NCBI RefSeq assembly: GCF_002812805.1 | Contig: NZ_NMUM01000044.1 | Location: 248,001-312,000 of the forward strand | Length of the DNA: 64,000 nucleotides | Direction: 5' to 3' | Source: Microbacterium lacus | GTDB taxonomy: Bacteria; Actinomycetota; Actinomycetes; Actinomycetales; Microbacteriaceae | Shown: piece by piece, positions 1 through 9,486 of the stretch | Layout: every line of letters begins with the position of its first letter | Position numbering within the stretch: position 1 is the stretch's first letter | Notes under the pieces: model-generated | What the model saw: the letters and a program-made list of their open reading frames with translations, nothing else | Database searches by the model: none | What the model was told of the DNA's origin: nothing | Translations under genes and position numbers: made by a program

Positions 1-43
1 TGGCGAGGGTTGCTCGGCCGCTCCGCACCGTCTGAGCTCTCAT
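1..43 (-). CDS. 5' end of an unidentified gene cut by the window edge
   Basis: An ATG at position 43 on the minus strand opens a frame that runs to the window edge (MRAQTVRSGRATLA). It is the first start in this frame after the string of stop/start overlaps that follows the polyketide synthase gene, so it is probably the next cistron of that operon. Fourteen residues are too few to name it. Genes after bacterial type III polyketide synthases are often methyltransferases or oxidoreductases, but nothing visible here decides that. Confidence 0.5.
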   Translation of the reverse strand, partial: MRAQTVRSGRATLA

Positions 44-102
44 CTCACATCCGTCATCGCAGCGCCCTCATCGCAGAGCCGTCATCGCAGAGCCGTCATC
101 GC
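33..102 (-). repeat. 14-bp tandem repeat forming a chain of ATGA-coupled mini-ORFs
   Basis: On the minus strand five 14-bp units follow one another: GCGATGACGGCTCT twice, GCGATGAGGGCGCT, GCGATGACGGATGT and GAGATGAGAGCTCA. Each unit carries ATGA. Because 14 is not a multiple of three, each ATG opens a five-codon frame that stops in the next unit: MTALR (82-99), MTALR (68-85), MRALR (54-71) and MTDVR (40-57). The first ATGA overlaps the stop of the polyketide synthase gene and the last ATG (43-41) opens the downstream gene. The layout is read directly from sequence; whether the mini-frames are translated is unknown. Confidence 0.85.
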
Positions 103-1292
103 ACGGCGACCGGCTCGGGTTCGCGTTCCAGCTCGACCGGATCGTCAGCGCCGACCGCGTCCACCCCTGCCGCCGCCGTCTCCACCCCTGCCGCCGCGGG
201 CACGCGCGCGGTGAGCAGCGCGGACTCGACGGTCAGGCCGGGCCCGAAGGCGACGCCGATCGCGCGCGATCCATCGGCGAGAGCCGGGTCTTCGAGCATC
301 CGCGCCATGATGAACAGCACCGTTGCGGACGACATGTTGCCGAAGCGGCGCAGAACATCGCGCGAGAGCTCCAGAGCATCCGCGGGCAGCTCCAGCGCAG
401 CCTCGAATCGGTCCAGGATGCGTCGGCCCCCGGGATGCACGAGCCAGCGATCGACGTGCCCCGAGCGGCTGAGGATGGGGGCGAGTGCATCGCGCACCTC
501 ACGCCCGACGATGCGCGGAACCTCTGCGGTGAGCGTCATCTCGAACCCGTCGTCGCCGATGATCCAGCGCATATCGTCTTCGCCCTCGCTCGTCAGGGCC
601 GTTGCGAAACCCTCGAGCTCGAGGCTCGGAGCGTCGAGTGAGGGCTGTGCAGACACCACGGCCGCGGCAGCGCCGTCGGCGAAGACCGCAGACGCGACGA
701 TCTGCTCGGGGTCGGCCGATGCGCGCAGGTGGATGCTGCAGATCTCACCGCACACGACCAGAACGACAGCGTTCGGGTCGGCGGCGCAGATGCGCGCCGC
801 CTGGCGGAGTGCCGGGAACGCCGCGGCGCAGCCGACGAACCCCAGGTGGTCACGCTCGACCGTGGTGCGCAGCCCGAGGTCTCGCACGAGTCGGTAGTCG
901 GGGCCCGGGGCGTAGAAGCCGGTGCACGACGCCGTCACGACGTGCGTGATCGCGGATGCCTCGACATCCGCTCGCGCCAGAGCATCACGCGCCGCCCGCT
1001 CGAAGAGCGGCGGAGCCTCGCGGCGATACACGTCATTGCGCGTTCCCGTCAGCGGCGAGAGCACCTGCCGGGTATCGGCGTCGAGGAATGCCGACGGTTC
1101 GGCGGAGTGCTCGGCGAGCTCGGCCAGAACCGTGTGCCGGGTGTCGATGGCCGACTGATCGAACGCCGCGCCGATCAGGCGTGCCGTCAATCTCTCGACA
1201 CCGGGCTGGGCGAGAAAGAGGTCGCGTACCGCAGTTTGCGGCAGAACGGGGGTCGGAACGGCCGTGCCGATGCCGAGGATGTGGGCGGGCAT
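96..1292 (-). CDS. type III polyketide synthase (chalcone synthase-like)
   Basis: The 398-residue protein has the thiolase fold of type III polyketide synthases, which extend an acyl-CoA starter with malonyl-CoA and cyclise the chain. The catalytic triad is visible: Cys155 in GFVGCAAAFP, His286 in WLVHPGG and Asn319 in RFGNMSSAT. Length matches the family (about 350-400), apart from a low-complexity Ala/Val/Glu-rich tail of roughly 35 residues after ALLTARVP. A TACTCT box lies 5 nt before the ATG and no Shine-Dalgarno is seen. The stop is part of the ATGA repeat chain leading to the next gene. Starter and product cannot be told from sequence. Confidence 0.9.
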   Translation of the reverse strand: MPAHILGIGTAVPTPVLPQTAVRDLFLAQPGVERLTARLIGAAFDQSAIDTRHTVLAELAEHSAEPSAFLDADTRQVLSPLTGTRNDVYRREAPPLFERAARDALARADVEASAITHVVTASCTGFYAPGPDYRLVRDLGLRTTVERDHLGFVGCAAAFPALRQAARICAADPNAVVLVVCGEICSIHLRASADPEQIVASAVFADGAAAAVVSAQPSLDAPSLELEGFATALTSEGEDDMRWIIGDDGFEMTLTAEVPRIVGREVRDALAPILSRSGHVDRWLVHPGGRRILDRFEAALELPADALELSRDVLRRFGNMSSATVLFIMARMLEDPALADGSRAIGVAFGPGLTVESALLTARVPAAAGVETAAAGVDAVGADDPVELEREPEPVAVR

Positions 1293-1440
1293 GTCTCAGA
1301 GTAACCAGCCCCGGGATGCCGAGGGCCCGGGGTTGACAGCTGAGTCTGCTGATGCGACCGGGTCTGGACAGTCACGTCGATGAGGAGGAGCCTGGAGGCG
1401 GACGTGCGCTGACGGGTGCGCACGGGTACGAGGAGGACAC

Positions 1441-1821
1441 ATGTTCACGGGTGAGCACGCCTTCAGCGGTTTTTCGGTCGGCGACATCGACGCGGCGCGG
1501 CACTTCTACGGCGCACAGCTCGGGCTGAGCGTCGAGGACGATGAGATGGGCTTCCTCCGCCTGCGGCTTAGCTCGGGCGCACACATCCTCATCTACGGCA
1601 AGCAGGGTCATGAGCCCGCGTCCTTCACGATCCTGAACTTTCCCGTCGACGACGTCGAGGCCGCGGTGGATGACCTCAATGCGCGGGGCGTGGTCACCAA
1701 GATCTACACCGACCCCGACTACGGCACGGACGAGAAGGGCATCTCACGCGGGATGGGACCCGATATCGCGTGGTTCCGCGACCCGGCGGGGAACGTCCTG
1801 TCGGTACTCAAGGTCGACTGA
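1441..1821 (+). CDS. VOC (glyoxalase/bleomycin-resistance fold) protein
   Basis: The 126-residue protein is a single vicinal-oxygen-chelate domain: an N-terminal beta-alpha-beta unit ([19 protein letters not shown]), a central strand pair, and the typical C-terminal [14 protein letters not shown]. Two such domains usually dimerise around a metal site. The start follows a good ribosome site (GAGGAGG, 5 nt spacing). It stands alone between the polyketide synthase gene, which points away, and a convergent dehydrogenase gene. Substrate unknown; family members include dioxygenases, lyases and antibiotic-binding proteins. Confidence 0.85.
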   Translation: MFTGEHAFSGFSVGDIDAARHFYGAQLGLSVEDDEMGFLRLRLSSGAHILIYGKQGHEPASFTILNFPVDDVEAAVDDLNARGVVTKIYTDPDYGTDEKGISRGMGPDIAWFRDPAGNVLSVLKVD

Positions 1822-2013
1822 GCCCGCGCGGAGGGATTCGTCGCGGGTCCCCCGCCTTCGCTGTGCGCAATTCAGTCCCGGCGGGTGCGGCATCGCCGGC
1901 CAATCCCGGAATTCCGGGGCAACGACCGGCTCCACCGCACGGATTTGCTGAATTATGAACGCGCAGCGGCAGCCGTAGCGGCGGCGCTGCAGGCCGACTC
2001 TGCCAGGGCCGCC
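1822..2013. other. convergent intergenic region with a perfect palindrome
   Basis: This 192-bp spacer lies between the 3' ends of the VOC and zwf-like genes. It holds a perfect 14-bp palindrome, CCCGGAATTCCGGG (1905-1918), and a distant complementary pair AATTCAG (1870-1876) and CTGAATT (about 1949-1955). These may form a bidirectional terminator, although no T-tract is seen. No convincing small ORF was found. Confidence 0.4.
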
Positions 2014-3381
2014 TCAGTCCAGGCTTGCCCAACCCGTGGGTCCGCTCGACCCGGCCGCGTATTCGTCGAGTGGCACGGTGCCCGCACGCCACGCGTCGAT
2101 CGCGGGCTGCACGATGCGCCAGCACTGTTCCGCGGCGTCCGCCCGCACCGAGAGCGTGGCGTCGCCGTCGAGGATGCCCGACAGGACCTCGCCGTAGGCC
2201 TTGAGGGCACCGTCGCCGAGGTCGGCCGTGAGCACCGTCTTCTCGAGCCGGAACGGGTCATCCGCTCCATTGACGTTGAGTTCGAGCGACATCCGGTCGG
2301 GACCGAGCGTGAAGCGCAGCACCGACCCGTCGGCGTCGCCCGTAAAGCCCGCGGGCAGGTGGCGGACCGGGCGGAATCGCACGATGATCTCGGCGTCGCG
2401 CGCGGCGAGTGCCTTGCCCGAGCGCAGCGTGAACGGCACGCCCTGCCAGCGGGCGTTGCGGACCTCGCACGTCAGCTCGGCGAGGGTCTCGGTCTGGCGG
2501 GAGGGATCGACGCCGTCCTCATCGACGTACGACGGCACCGGCCGGCCCGCGATCGCACCCGCCGTGTAGATCGCGCGGCGGGAGGCGTGCGCCGGATCGT
2601 CGTCCCACAGCGCTGTGGCGCGCAGGGCCGCGGATGTCGCGTCCCGCAGGTCGACCTCGTCGAGGGTCGCGGGTGGCTCCATCGCCACGAATGCGAGCAC
2701 CTGCAACAGGTGGCTCTGGATCATGTCCATCAGCGCACCGGCGTGGTCGTAGTAGCCGGCCCGGCCCTCGAGCGCGAGCGATTCGTCGTAGCGGATGACG
2801 ACGGATTCGACGTTCTCGGCCGACCAGACGGGCTCGAGCACCCGGTTCGCGAAACGGACACCCAGAAGGTTCAGCACCGTGGATCTTCCGAGGAAGTGGT
2901 CGACGCGGAAGATCTGCTGTTCGGGGACGAGCCCCTGCACGGTGGCGTTGAGGGCCCGTGCACTTTCTTCGTCGACGCCGAACGGCTTTTCGAGGGCGAG
3001 GATGGTGCCCTCGGGCAGCTCGACGTCGGTGAGTGCCTCGCAGGCCCGCGCCGCGACTGCCGGGGGCACCGCGAAGTACAGCGCGAGCCGGCCGGGGGTC
3101 GAGGCGACGAGGGCGCGCAGGTCGTCGGCGTTCGTGATGTCCGCGCGCGTGTAGCTCGTCGAGGCGATGACGTCGTTCGCAACCTGCGCGCCGCCGGCGG
3201 CGAACGAGGCCCGGACGACATCACGCCAGTGGTCGTCGCTCCAGTCGTCCATACCGGCGCCACGCAGGTGTACACGCCGCCAACTTTCGCGGGTGAGCAG
3301 CTCGCCGAGTGCCGGCAGCAGCAGGCGCGAGGTCAGGTCGCCCGAGGCGCCCAGGATCAGGAGCGTGGTCTCGACCGTCAT
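2014..3381 (-). CDS. zwf: glucose-6-phosphate dehydrogenase family protein
   Basis: The 455-residue protein matches glucose-6-phosphate dehydrogenase, which oxidises glucose 6-phosphate to 6-phosphogluconolactone with NAD(P)+ at the entry of the pentose phosphate pathway. Visible are the dinucleotide motif GASGDLTSR (11-19), EKPFG (131-135) and the active-site region RVDHFLGR (159-166). The last departs from the canonical R-I-D-H-Y-L-G-K: phenylalanine replaces tyrosine and arginine replaces the substrate-contacting lysine. The protein is also shorter than typical Zwf (about 490-510), so it may be a second, divergent paralogue. Transcription is probably leaderless (TAGGGT, 6 nt, ATG). It is divergent from the GH15 gene. 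Confidence 0.85.
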   Translation of the reverse strand: MTVETTLLILGASGDLTSRLLLPALGELLTRESWRRVHLRGAGMDDWSDDHWRDVVRASFAAGGAQVANDVIASTSYTRADITNADDLRALVASTPGRLALYFAVPPAVAARACEALTDVELPEGTILALEKPFGVDEESARALNATVQGLVPEQQIFRVDHFLGRSTVLNLLGVRFANRVLEPVWSAENVESVVIRYDESLALEGRAGYYDHAGALMDMIQSHLLQVLAFVAMEPPATLDEVDLRDATSAALRATALWDDDPAHASRRAIYTAGAIAGRPVPSYVDEDGVDPSRQTETLAELTCEVRNARWQGVPFTLRSGKALAARDAEIIVRFRPVRHLPAGFTGDADGSVLRFTLGPDRMSLELNVNGADDPFRLEKTVLTADLGDGALKAYGEVLSGILDGDATLSVRADAAEQCWRIVQPAIDAWRAGTVPLDEYAAGSSGPTGWASLD

Positions 3382-3387
3382 GCGCCC

Positions 3388-3393
3388 ACCCTA
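3388..3393 (-). promoter_or_regulatory. -10 box of leaderless zwf-like promoter
   Basis: TAGGGT on the minus strand is separated by 6 nt (GGGCGC) from the ATG at 3381, which puts the expected transcription start on the start codon. Confidence 0.5.
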
Positions 3394-3491
3394 TCCGCGA
3401 CCTCCGGAGCGGAGCCCGACAGGGGCCACGGCAGTGGCACGACAGGGCCCACGGCGGGCTTCTCCCAGGCCCGGCTGACACCATCGGGAAG

Positions 3492-5363
3492 ATGACTTCT
3501 CCCATCGCGGACTACGCCGTGCTCAGTGACACCCGGACGGCCGCTCTCGTGTCGCGTGAGGGCAGCATCGATTGGCTCTGCCTTCCCCGCTACGATTCGG
3601 CATCCGTCTTCGGCGCTCTCTTGGGTGATCGACGGCACGGATGCTGGAGCCTGCGACCGACGGATGAATCCGCGGTCCCGACTCGGCGTTACGAGGACGA
3701 CACGTTCGTGCTCGTGACGCGCTGGGAGGGCGCGAGCGGTGTGGCGGACGTCTGGGAGTTCATGCCCCACGGAGGGGACACGATGCCGACCGGAGGCGCC
3801 GGGGTGGCCCTCGTACGTCGCGTCATCGGGGTGAGTGGGGCGATGGAGTTCACGCAGCACCTCACGCTGCGCTTCGATTACGCGCGGGCCGTTCCGTGGG
3901 TGCGTCAGGTCGGCACCGACGAAGCCCCCGAGCTGCTCGCCGTCGCCGGGCCCGACGCGGTCATCGTGCGTGGTCCCCGTTTGGTGCCGACCGACCACGC
4001 GCACGCGGGAACGCTGTCGGTGGAGGCGGGGGAGCACGAGGATCTCACGCTCTCCTGGTTCCGCTCGTATGAGGACGCGCCTCCGGCTATCGATGTCGAT
4101 CGTGCGCTCGCCGCGACGACCGAGTGGTGGCGGCGCTGGGCGGCCCGGATCGAGCACGACGGGCCGCATCACGACGCCGTGGTGCGCTCGCTGCTGGTGC
4201 TGCGCGCACTGTCGCATCACGACAGCGGGGGGATCGTGGCGGCCGCGACGACCTCGCTGCCCGAAGAGTTCGGCGGAACGCGCAACTGGGACTATCGCTA
4301 CGTCTGGCTGCGTGACGCGGCGCTCACCCTCGAGGCCTTCATCAGCCACGGGTTCCTCGGGGTCGCCGATCGCTGGCGGGCATGGCTGATCCGAGCCATC
4401 GCAGGGGACCCCGCCGAGCTGCAGATCATGTACGGACTCGGCGGCGAACGCGACCTGTTCGAGCGGGAGCTCGACAGCCTGCCGGGCTATGACGGCGCGG
4501 GACCCGTCCGCATCGGCAACGGTGCCGCGCACCAGTTCCAGGGCGATGTGATCGGCGAGGTCATGGTCGCGCTCGACGAGGCCCGCAGGGCGGGGTTGCC
4601 CGAGTCCGAGGCGTCCTGGCCCATGCAGCGTGCGCTGTTGACGTACGTCGAGGCGAACATGGACCGGCTCGACAACGGCATCTGGGAGATCCGCGCCGAG
4701 CCGCGGATGTTCACCCACTCGCGCGTCATGATCTGGGCGGCGCTCGATCGCGGCATCCGCGCGGTGCGCGAAGAGGGTCTGGACGGACCCGCCGAGCACT
4801 GGGAGCGGCTACGGGACCGCATGCGCGACGAGATCGACGAGCGCGGTGTCGACCCCGACGGCGGCTTCTTCGTGCAGTTCTACGGCACGCGCGAGGTGGA
4901 TGCCTCGCTGCTCATCCTTCCGCAGGTCGGATATTGCGCGCCGGACGACCCGCGGATGCTCGCGACCGTTGCCGAGATGGAGCGGACGCTCATGCCCGAC
5001 GGGCTGCTGCTCCGGTACCGCACCGAGAGCGGTGTCGACGGGCTGGAGGGCGACGAGCATCCGTTCCTCGCCTGTTCGTTCTGGCTCGTCCAGCAGTACG
5101 CCGCCTCGGGACGGGGTGAGGACGCCGCGCGCCTGATGGACAGGCTCTGCTCCCTCGCGAACGACGTCGGTCTGCTCGCAGAGGAGTACGACGTCGGTGG
5201 GCGCCGCCACGCGGGCAACACCCCCCAGGCGCTGTCACATCTCGCATTGGTCGGTGCCGCCGACGCGCTCGTGGGTCACTACGGGCGAGCCGCAGCCTCC
5301 GCGCTGAAGCATCCTTCCTCCGTCACGTCGCCCATCGATACGACGGGTACACGCGTATCCTGA
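3492..5363 (+). CDS. glycoside hydrolase family 15 protein (trehalase/glucoamylase type)
   Basis: The 623-residue protein has the two-part GH15 layout: an N-terminal beta-sandwich (about 1-240) that begins with IADYAVLSDTRTAALVSREG and SIDWLCLPRYDS, and an (alpha/alpha)6 catalytic barrel. Barrel landmarks are TTSLPEEFGG and NWDYRYVWLRDAALTL, then IGNGAAHQFQGDVIGEVM, and LLAEEYDVGGR...GNTPQALSHLAL, which holds the expected catalytic base. In actinobacteria this arrangement is typical of trehalases and related alpha-glucosidases; trehalose is the likeliest substrate but is not proven. The ATG at 3492 is chosen because homologues start at this point; the reading frame extends further upstream without homology. 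No signal peptide, so probably cytoplasmic. Confidence 0.88.
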   Translation: MTSPIADYAVLSDTRTAALVSREGSIDWLCLPRYDSASVFGALLGDRRHGCWSLRPTDESAVPTRRYEDDTFVLVTRWEGASGVADVWEFMPHGGDTMPTGGAGVALVRRVIGVSGAMEFTQHLTLRFDYARAVPWVRQVGTDEAPELLAVAGPDAVIVRGPRLVPTDHAHAGTLSVEAGEHEDLTLSWFRSYEDAPPAIDVDRALAATTEWWRRWAARIEHDGPHHDAVVRSLLVLRALSHHDSGGIVAAATTSLPEEFGGTRNWDYRYVWLRDAALTLEAFISHGFLGVADRWRAWLIRAIAGDPAELQIMYGLGGERDLFERELDSLPGYDGAGPVRIGNGAAHQFQGDVIGEVMVALDEARRAGLPESEASWPMQRALLTYVEANMDRLDNGIWEIRAEPRMFTHSRVMIWAALDRGIRAVREEGLDGPAEHWERLRDRMRDEIDERGVDPDGGFFVQFYGTREVDASLLILPQVGYCAPDDPRMLATVAEMERTLMPDGLLLRYRTESGVDGLEGDEHPFLACSFWLVQQYAASGRGEDAARLMDRLCSLANDVGLLAEEYDVGGRRHAGNTPQALSHLALVGAADALVGHYGRAAASALKHPSSVTSPIDTTGTRVS

Positions 5364-5394
5364 ACTCTCCTGTCGTTCCGCAAGGAGAGCTCGC

Positions 5395-6720
5395 ATGGCT
5401 TCACCGCAAGAGCTGACGCGTCGGGCTGCGATCGCCGGCTACGAGCTGATCGGGCAGCCCGCGGCGCCGGATCTCGAGGGCATCGCTCAGGTCGCGGCGA
5501 CGGTGTGTGGGGTGCCGCAGGCGGTCGTGAACATCATCGACGAGAGCTATCAGCACCAGGTCGCGGCGGTGGGCTTCACACCGGCGGTGTGTTCACGAGA
5601 TGACTCGATGTGCGCCGTCGTGTTCGAGAACCCCGGGCACGTGGTCGTGCCGGACGCCCGCGCAGACCCCCGCTTCGCCGCCAACCCTTTCGTCACGGGT
5701 GTGGTCGCGAACGTGCGGTTCTACGCGTCCAGTCCCCTCGTGACTCCCTCGGGGGTGCCCATCGGGACGCTGTGCGTCTTCGACGATGAGGTGGGCGACC
5801 TTTCGCCCGCGGCGAGCCGTGCCCTGGAGCTGCTCGCGCACCAGGTCGTCGAGGTTCTCGAGTTGCGGCGCGCCGCGCGCATCCTTCTGCGCACAAACGC
5901 CGAACTCGCCCACTTCGCGGGGCAGGTCAGCCACGATCTGCGAAACCCGCTCAACGCGGTCTCGGGCTTCATCGAGATCGCGGCCGACGATCCGGAGATC
6001 GCCCACGCACCCCACGCGGTCCGCGCGCTCGAACGCGCGGAATCGGCGGTCTCGCGGATGGACTCGATGATCGTCGATCTGCTCGACTACGCCCGGACCG
6101 GGGGCGCGATCGCCCCGCGCTCCGATATCGATCTGGAGAGAATCGTCCGGAGCGTCGCGGATGATCTGGATGCTTCGCTGCGCGAGACGCGGGCCCGGAT
6201 CGTCTATGACGCGCCGGTCCGCGTCACGGGCGACCCCACCCTGCTGCGGGCACTGTTGCAGAACCTCATCGCCAACGCCGTGAAGTTCACGGCGGCTGAG
6301 GGGCACGAGCCGTTCGTCGAGGTGCGCGCCCTGCGGGTGTCCGGTGGATGGCGCGTGACCGTGGACGACAACGGCCCCGGGGTCCCTCTCGAGGACCGCG
6401 AGCGTGTGTTCGTCGCCATGGAGCGGGGTGATCACTCCACACCCGGTATCGGGTTGGGGCTTGCGACCTGCCGCCGCATCGTCGAGGCGCACGGTGGCCT
6501 GATCGGCATCGAGGACTCGGACCTGGGCGGTGCCAGCTTCTGGTTCGTGCTGCCCGACGGGCCCGCGTCGGCAGACGGCCCGAGCGGCGCCAGTTCGCGG
6601 CATCCGCTCCACCGATCGATGGCGCGGATGCCGCGAAGACGGGCCGAAGCTCGGGGTCAGCCGCGCAGCGCCTCGACGAGCTTGACCCGACCGCCCATGC
6701 GCAGCAGCGAGTTCTCGTAG
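5395..6720 (+). CDS. GAF-domain sensor histidine kinase
   Basis: The 441-residue soluble kinase has an N-terminal GAF sensor (about 25-160), a HisKA dimerisation domain with the phospho-accepting His180 in GQVSHDLRNPLN, and a HATPase domain with N, G1 (DDNGPGVP) and G2 (GIGLGLATCRRIVEAHGG) boxes. No membrane segment is present, so the signal is probably cytoplasmic or a bound small molecule. No response regulator is adjacent; it is an orphan. The start follows AAGGAGAGCTCGC. The C-terminus is odd: after FWFVLPDGP the frame runs on for about 50 basic residues and overlaps the convergent permease gene by 64 bp. This could be a frameshifted or eroded end rather than a real domain. Confidence 0.88.
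   Translation: MASPQELTRRAAIAGYELIGQPAAPDLEGIAQVAATVCGVPQAVVNIIDESYQHQVAAVGFTPAVCSRDDSMCAVVFENPGHVVVPDARADPRFAANPFVTGVVANVRFYASSPLVTPSGVPIGTLCVFDDEVGDLSPAASRALELLAHQVVEVLELRRAARILLRTNAELAHFAGQVSHDLRNPLNAVSGFIEIAADDPEIAHAPHAVRALERAESAVSRMDSMIVDLLDYARTGGAIAPRSDIDLERIVRSVADDLDASLRETRARIVYDAPVRVTGDPTLLRALLQNLIANAVKFTAAEGHEPFVEVRALRVSGGWRVTVDDNGPGVPLEDRERVFVAMERGDHSTPGIGLGLATCRRIVEAHGGLIGIEDSDLGGASFWFVLPDGPASADGPSGASSRHPLHRSMARMPRRRAEARGQPRSASTSLTRPPMRSSEFS
6596..6635. terminator. perfect 12-bp hairpin at the kinase/permease convergence
   Basis: CGCGGCATCCGC (6596-6607) and GCGGATGCCGCG (6624-6635) are perfect reverse complements around a 16-nt loop. It sits in the 3' tail of the kinase reading frame, just before the convergent ABC permease gene ends, as expected of a bidirectional terminator, but no T-tract follows on either strand. 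Confidence 0.55.
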
Positions 6721-7765
6721 ATCTTCGCGCCGATGAAGATGGCGGCGATGCACGTCGCCATCAGGATCGCGAGTGACAGCAGCGGCTCCCACCACTGCGC
6801 GTCGCCGAGGAACAGCCGCAGGGGCATACCGACCGGGGCCGAGAACGGCACGTACGACATGATGCCGACCACGAGCGGGTTGTCGTTGAAGAAGATCACG
6901 AGGAAGTACGGCGCCATGATCAGCATGGTGAGGGGCGTCGTCGTCGATCCGATGTCTTCCTGACGCGAGACCATCGCGGCCGCGGCGGCGAACAACGACG
7001 CGAGCAGGATGAAGCCGAAGAAGAAGAACACCGCGAACCAGGCGATGGGACCGCCGAGACCCTGCAACAGCGCTGTCTGATCGGTCACGGTCAGGCCGAT
7101 GACCGCTATCGCTGCAAGTCCCAGAATCTGGGCCATGGCGAGGATCGTGTTGCCGATCACCTTGCCGGCGAGCAGCGCCCGGGTGGGAACGGCCGAGATG
7201 AGGATCTCGACGACGCGGGTCTGCTTCTCTTCGACGACGCTCTGCGCGATCGTCCCGCCGAACAGTGATGCCGCGAGCAGGAAGACGGCCCCGAATCCGA
7301 TCGCGACCAGGTAGCGGAGCGCGCCGCCGGTCTCGTCCGGGTCGAGCAGCTCGACGTTGGGCGTCTGCGCCAGCAGCAGGAGCAGTGTGGTGGGCGCGGA
7401 CGACTCCGCGATCAGCGTGATGCCGACGGACGACGAGGAGTCGCCGACGATCGCCGCGTCCACATCGCCGTCGCGAACGAGGGTCTCTGCGGCGGCACGA
7501 TCGGGCGCGTCGGTGATGTCGAGGCCCTCGATGCCCTGCACCTGCGACGAGGCGTCGGGCGTCACGGCGACGGGGATGCCCGAGGCGTCGCGTGCGGTGA
7601 AGCCGCCCCAGATCACGCCGGCGAGGGCGATCAGGAACAGGATCGCCGTCGAGATGACGAAAGCCTTCGAGCGCAGCTTCGATCCGATCTCGCGCTCGGC
7701 GACGAGATAGACGCTCTGTGCGGTCGACGGCGCGGGTCGGCTGGCGGGGGATGTCGTGGGAGTGC

Positions 7766-7769
<4 letters not shown>
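6657..7769 (-). CDS. ABC-2 type exporter permease (NatB-like)
   Basis: The 370-residue membrane protein has one N-terminal transmembrane helix (SKAFVISTAILFLIALAGVIWGG), a large extracytoplasmic domain of about 120 residues, then a cluster of five or six helices (for example AIGFGAVFLLAASLFGG and AWFAVFFFFGFILLASLFAAA). This is the topology of NatB/YhaP-type ABC-2 permeases used for efflux of ions, peptides or drugs. The GTG start overlaps the stop of the ATPase gene (GTGA), so the two are translationally coupled. Substrate unknown. Confidence 0.87.
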
Positions 7770-8650
<881 letters not shown>

Positions 8651-8775
8651 CCGTCATCCTTTCCGTGGGTGTGATTCCACGCTACGGAGGGCGCGGCAGC
8701 GGGACATCCCCCGGGTGGGGGGTCTTCGTCCTCCGGCGTGCGGGGGAGGAGGGGTCAGCGATCAGACGATCAGGA

Positions 8776-9486
8776 TCACGCGAAGCCGTTGCGGTGGGCC
8801 CAGACGACCGCCGCGACACGGTCGCGGGCGCCGAGCTTCTGCAGAACGTTGGAAACGTGGGTCTTGACCGTTGCCTCGCCGATCACCAGTCGGGCGGCGA
8901 TCTCGGCATTGCTGAGGGCTTGCGCCAGCAGGCGGAGGACGTCGACCTCGCGCTCGGTGAAGGGCGGCGCGACCCCGCCCGATGTGACACCACCGGGCGC
9001 GGTCGGCTGACCTCCGGCGGTCGTGGCGTGTTCGGGTTCGCCCGCGAACCGGGCGATGACCCGCCGCGTGACTTCGGGCGCGAGCAGGGCGTCACCGGAT
9101 GCCACGACGCGGACCGCCGCGACGAGGTCTTCGGGTCCCGCGTTTTTCAGCAGAAATCCGCTCGCTCCCGCAGCGAGGGCCCGGAACAGGTAGTCATCGC
9201 GATCGAACGTGGTGACGATGAGGACGGCTGCCGAGCTGTCGGGATCCGCCACGATCCGCCGCGTCGCCTCCAGGCCGTCGAGAACGGGCATTTGCACGTC
9301 CATGCAGATGACGTCGGGCCGCTCCGCGCGCGCCTGCGCCACCGCGGCGGCGCCGTTCTCGGCCTCGCCGACGACCGTGATACCGCCCGCCGCTTCGAGG
9401 ATCATCCGGAATCCCGTTCGCATGACGGCGTGGTCGTCGGCGAGCAGGACCCGGATCGGCCGCTCCGCCACACCCTCGTCGCTCAC
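8776..9486 (-). CDS. LuxR/NarL-type response regulator
   Basis: The 236-residue protein has a receiver domain (1-125) with acidic pair DD at 17-18, phospho-acceptor Asp63 in CMDVQMP, and the switch residues TTF and LLKNAG. A Pro/Gly/Thr-rich linker follows, then a C-terminal LuxR helix-turn-helix (FTEREVDVLRLLAQALSNAE...VKTHVSNVLQKLGARDR). The GTG start overlaps the stop of the histidine kinase gene (GTGA). It is the cognate partner of that kinase by position. About 125 bp downstream lies the start of the ABC exporter operon on the same strand, a plausible target. Confidence 0.92.
   Translation of the reverse strand: MSDEGVAERPIRVLLADDHAVMRTGFRMILEAAGGITVVGEAENGAAAVAQARAERPDVICMDVQMPVLDGLEATRRIVADPDSSAAVLIVTTFDRDDYLFRALAAGASGFLLKNAGPEDLVAAVRVVASGDALLAPEVTRRVIARFAGEPEHATTAGGQPTAPGGVTSGGVAPPFTEREVDVLRLLAQALSNAEIAARLVIGEATVKTHVSNVLQKLGARDRVAAVVWAHRNGFA

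Noticed and set aside
1885..3495. Long open frame of about 536 codons on the plus strand opposite the zwf-like gene
   Set aside because: It is antisense to a gene with clear motifs and its product is Arg/Val/Glu-rich with no recognisable domain; long antisense frames are expected at this GC content.
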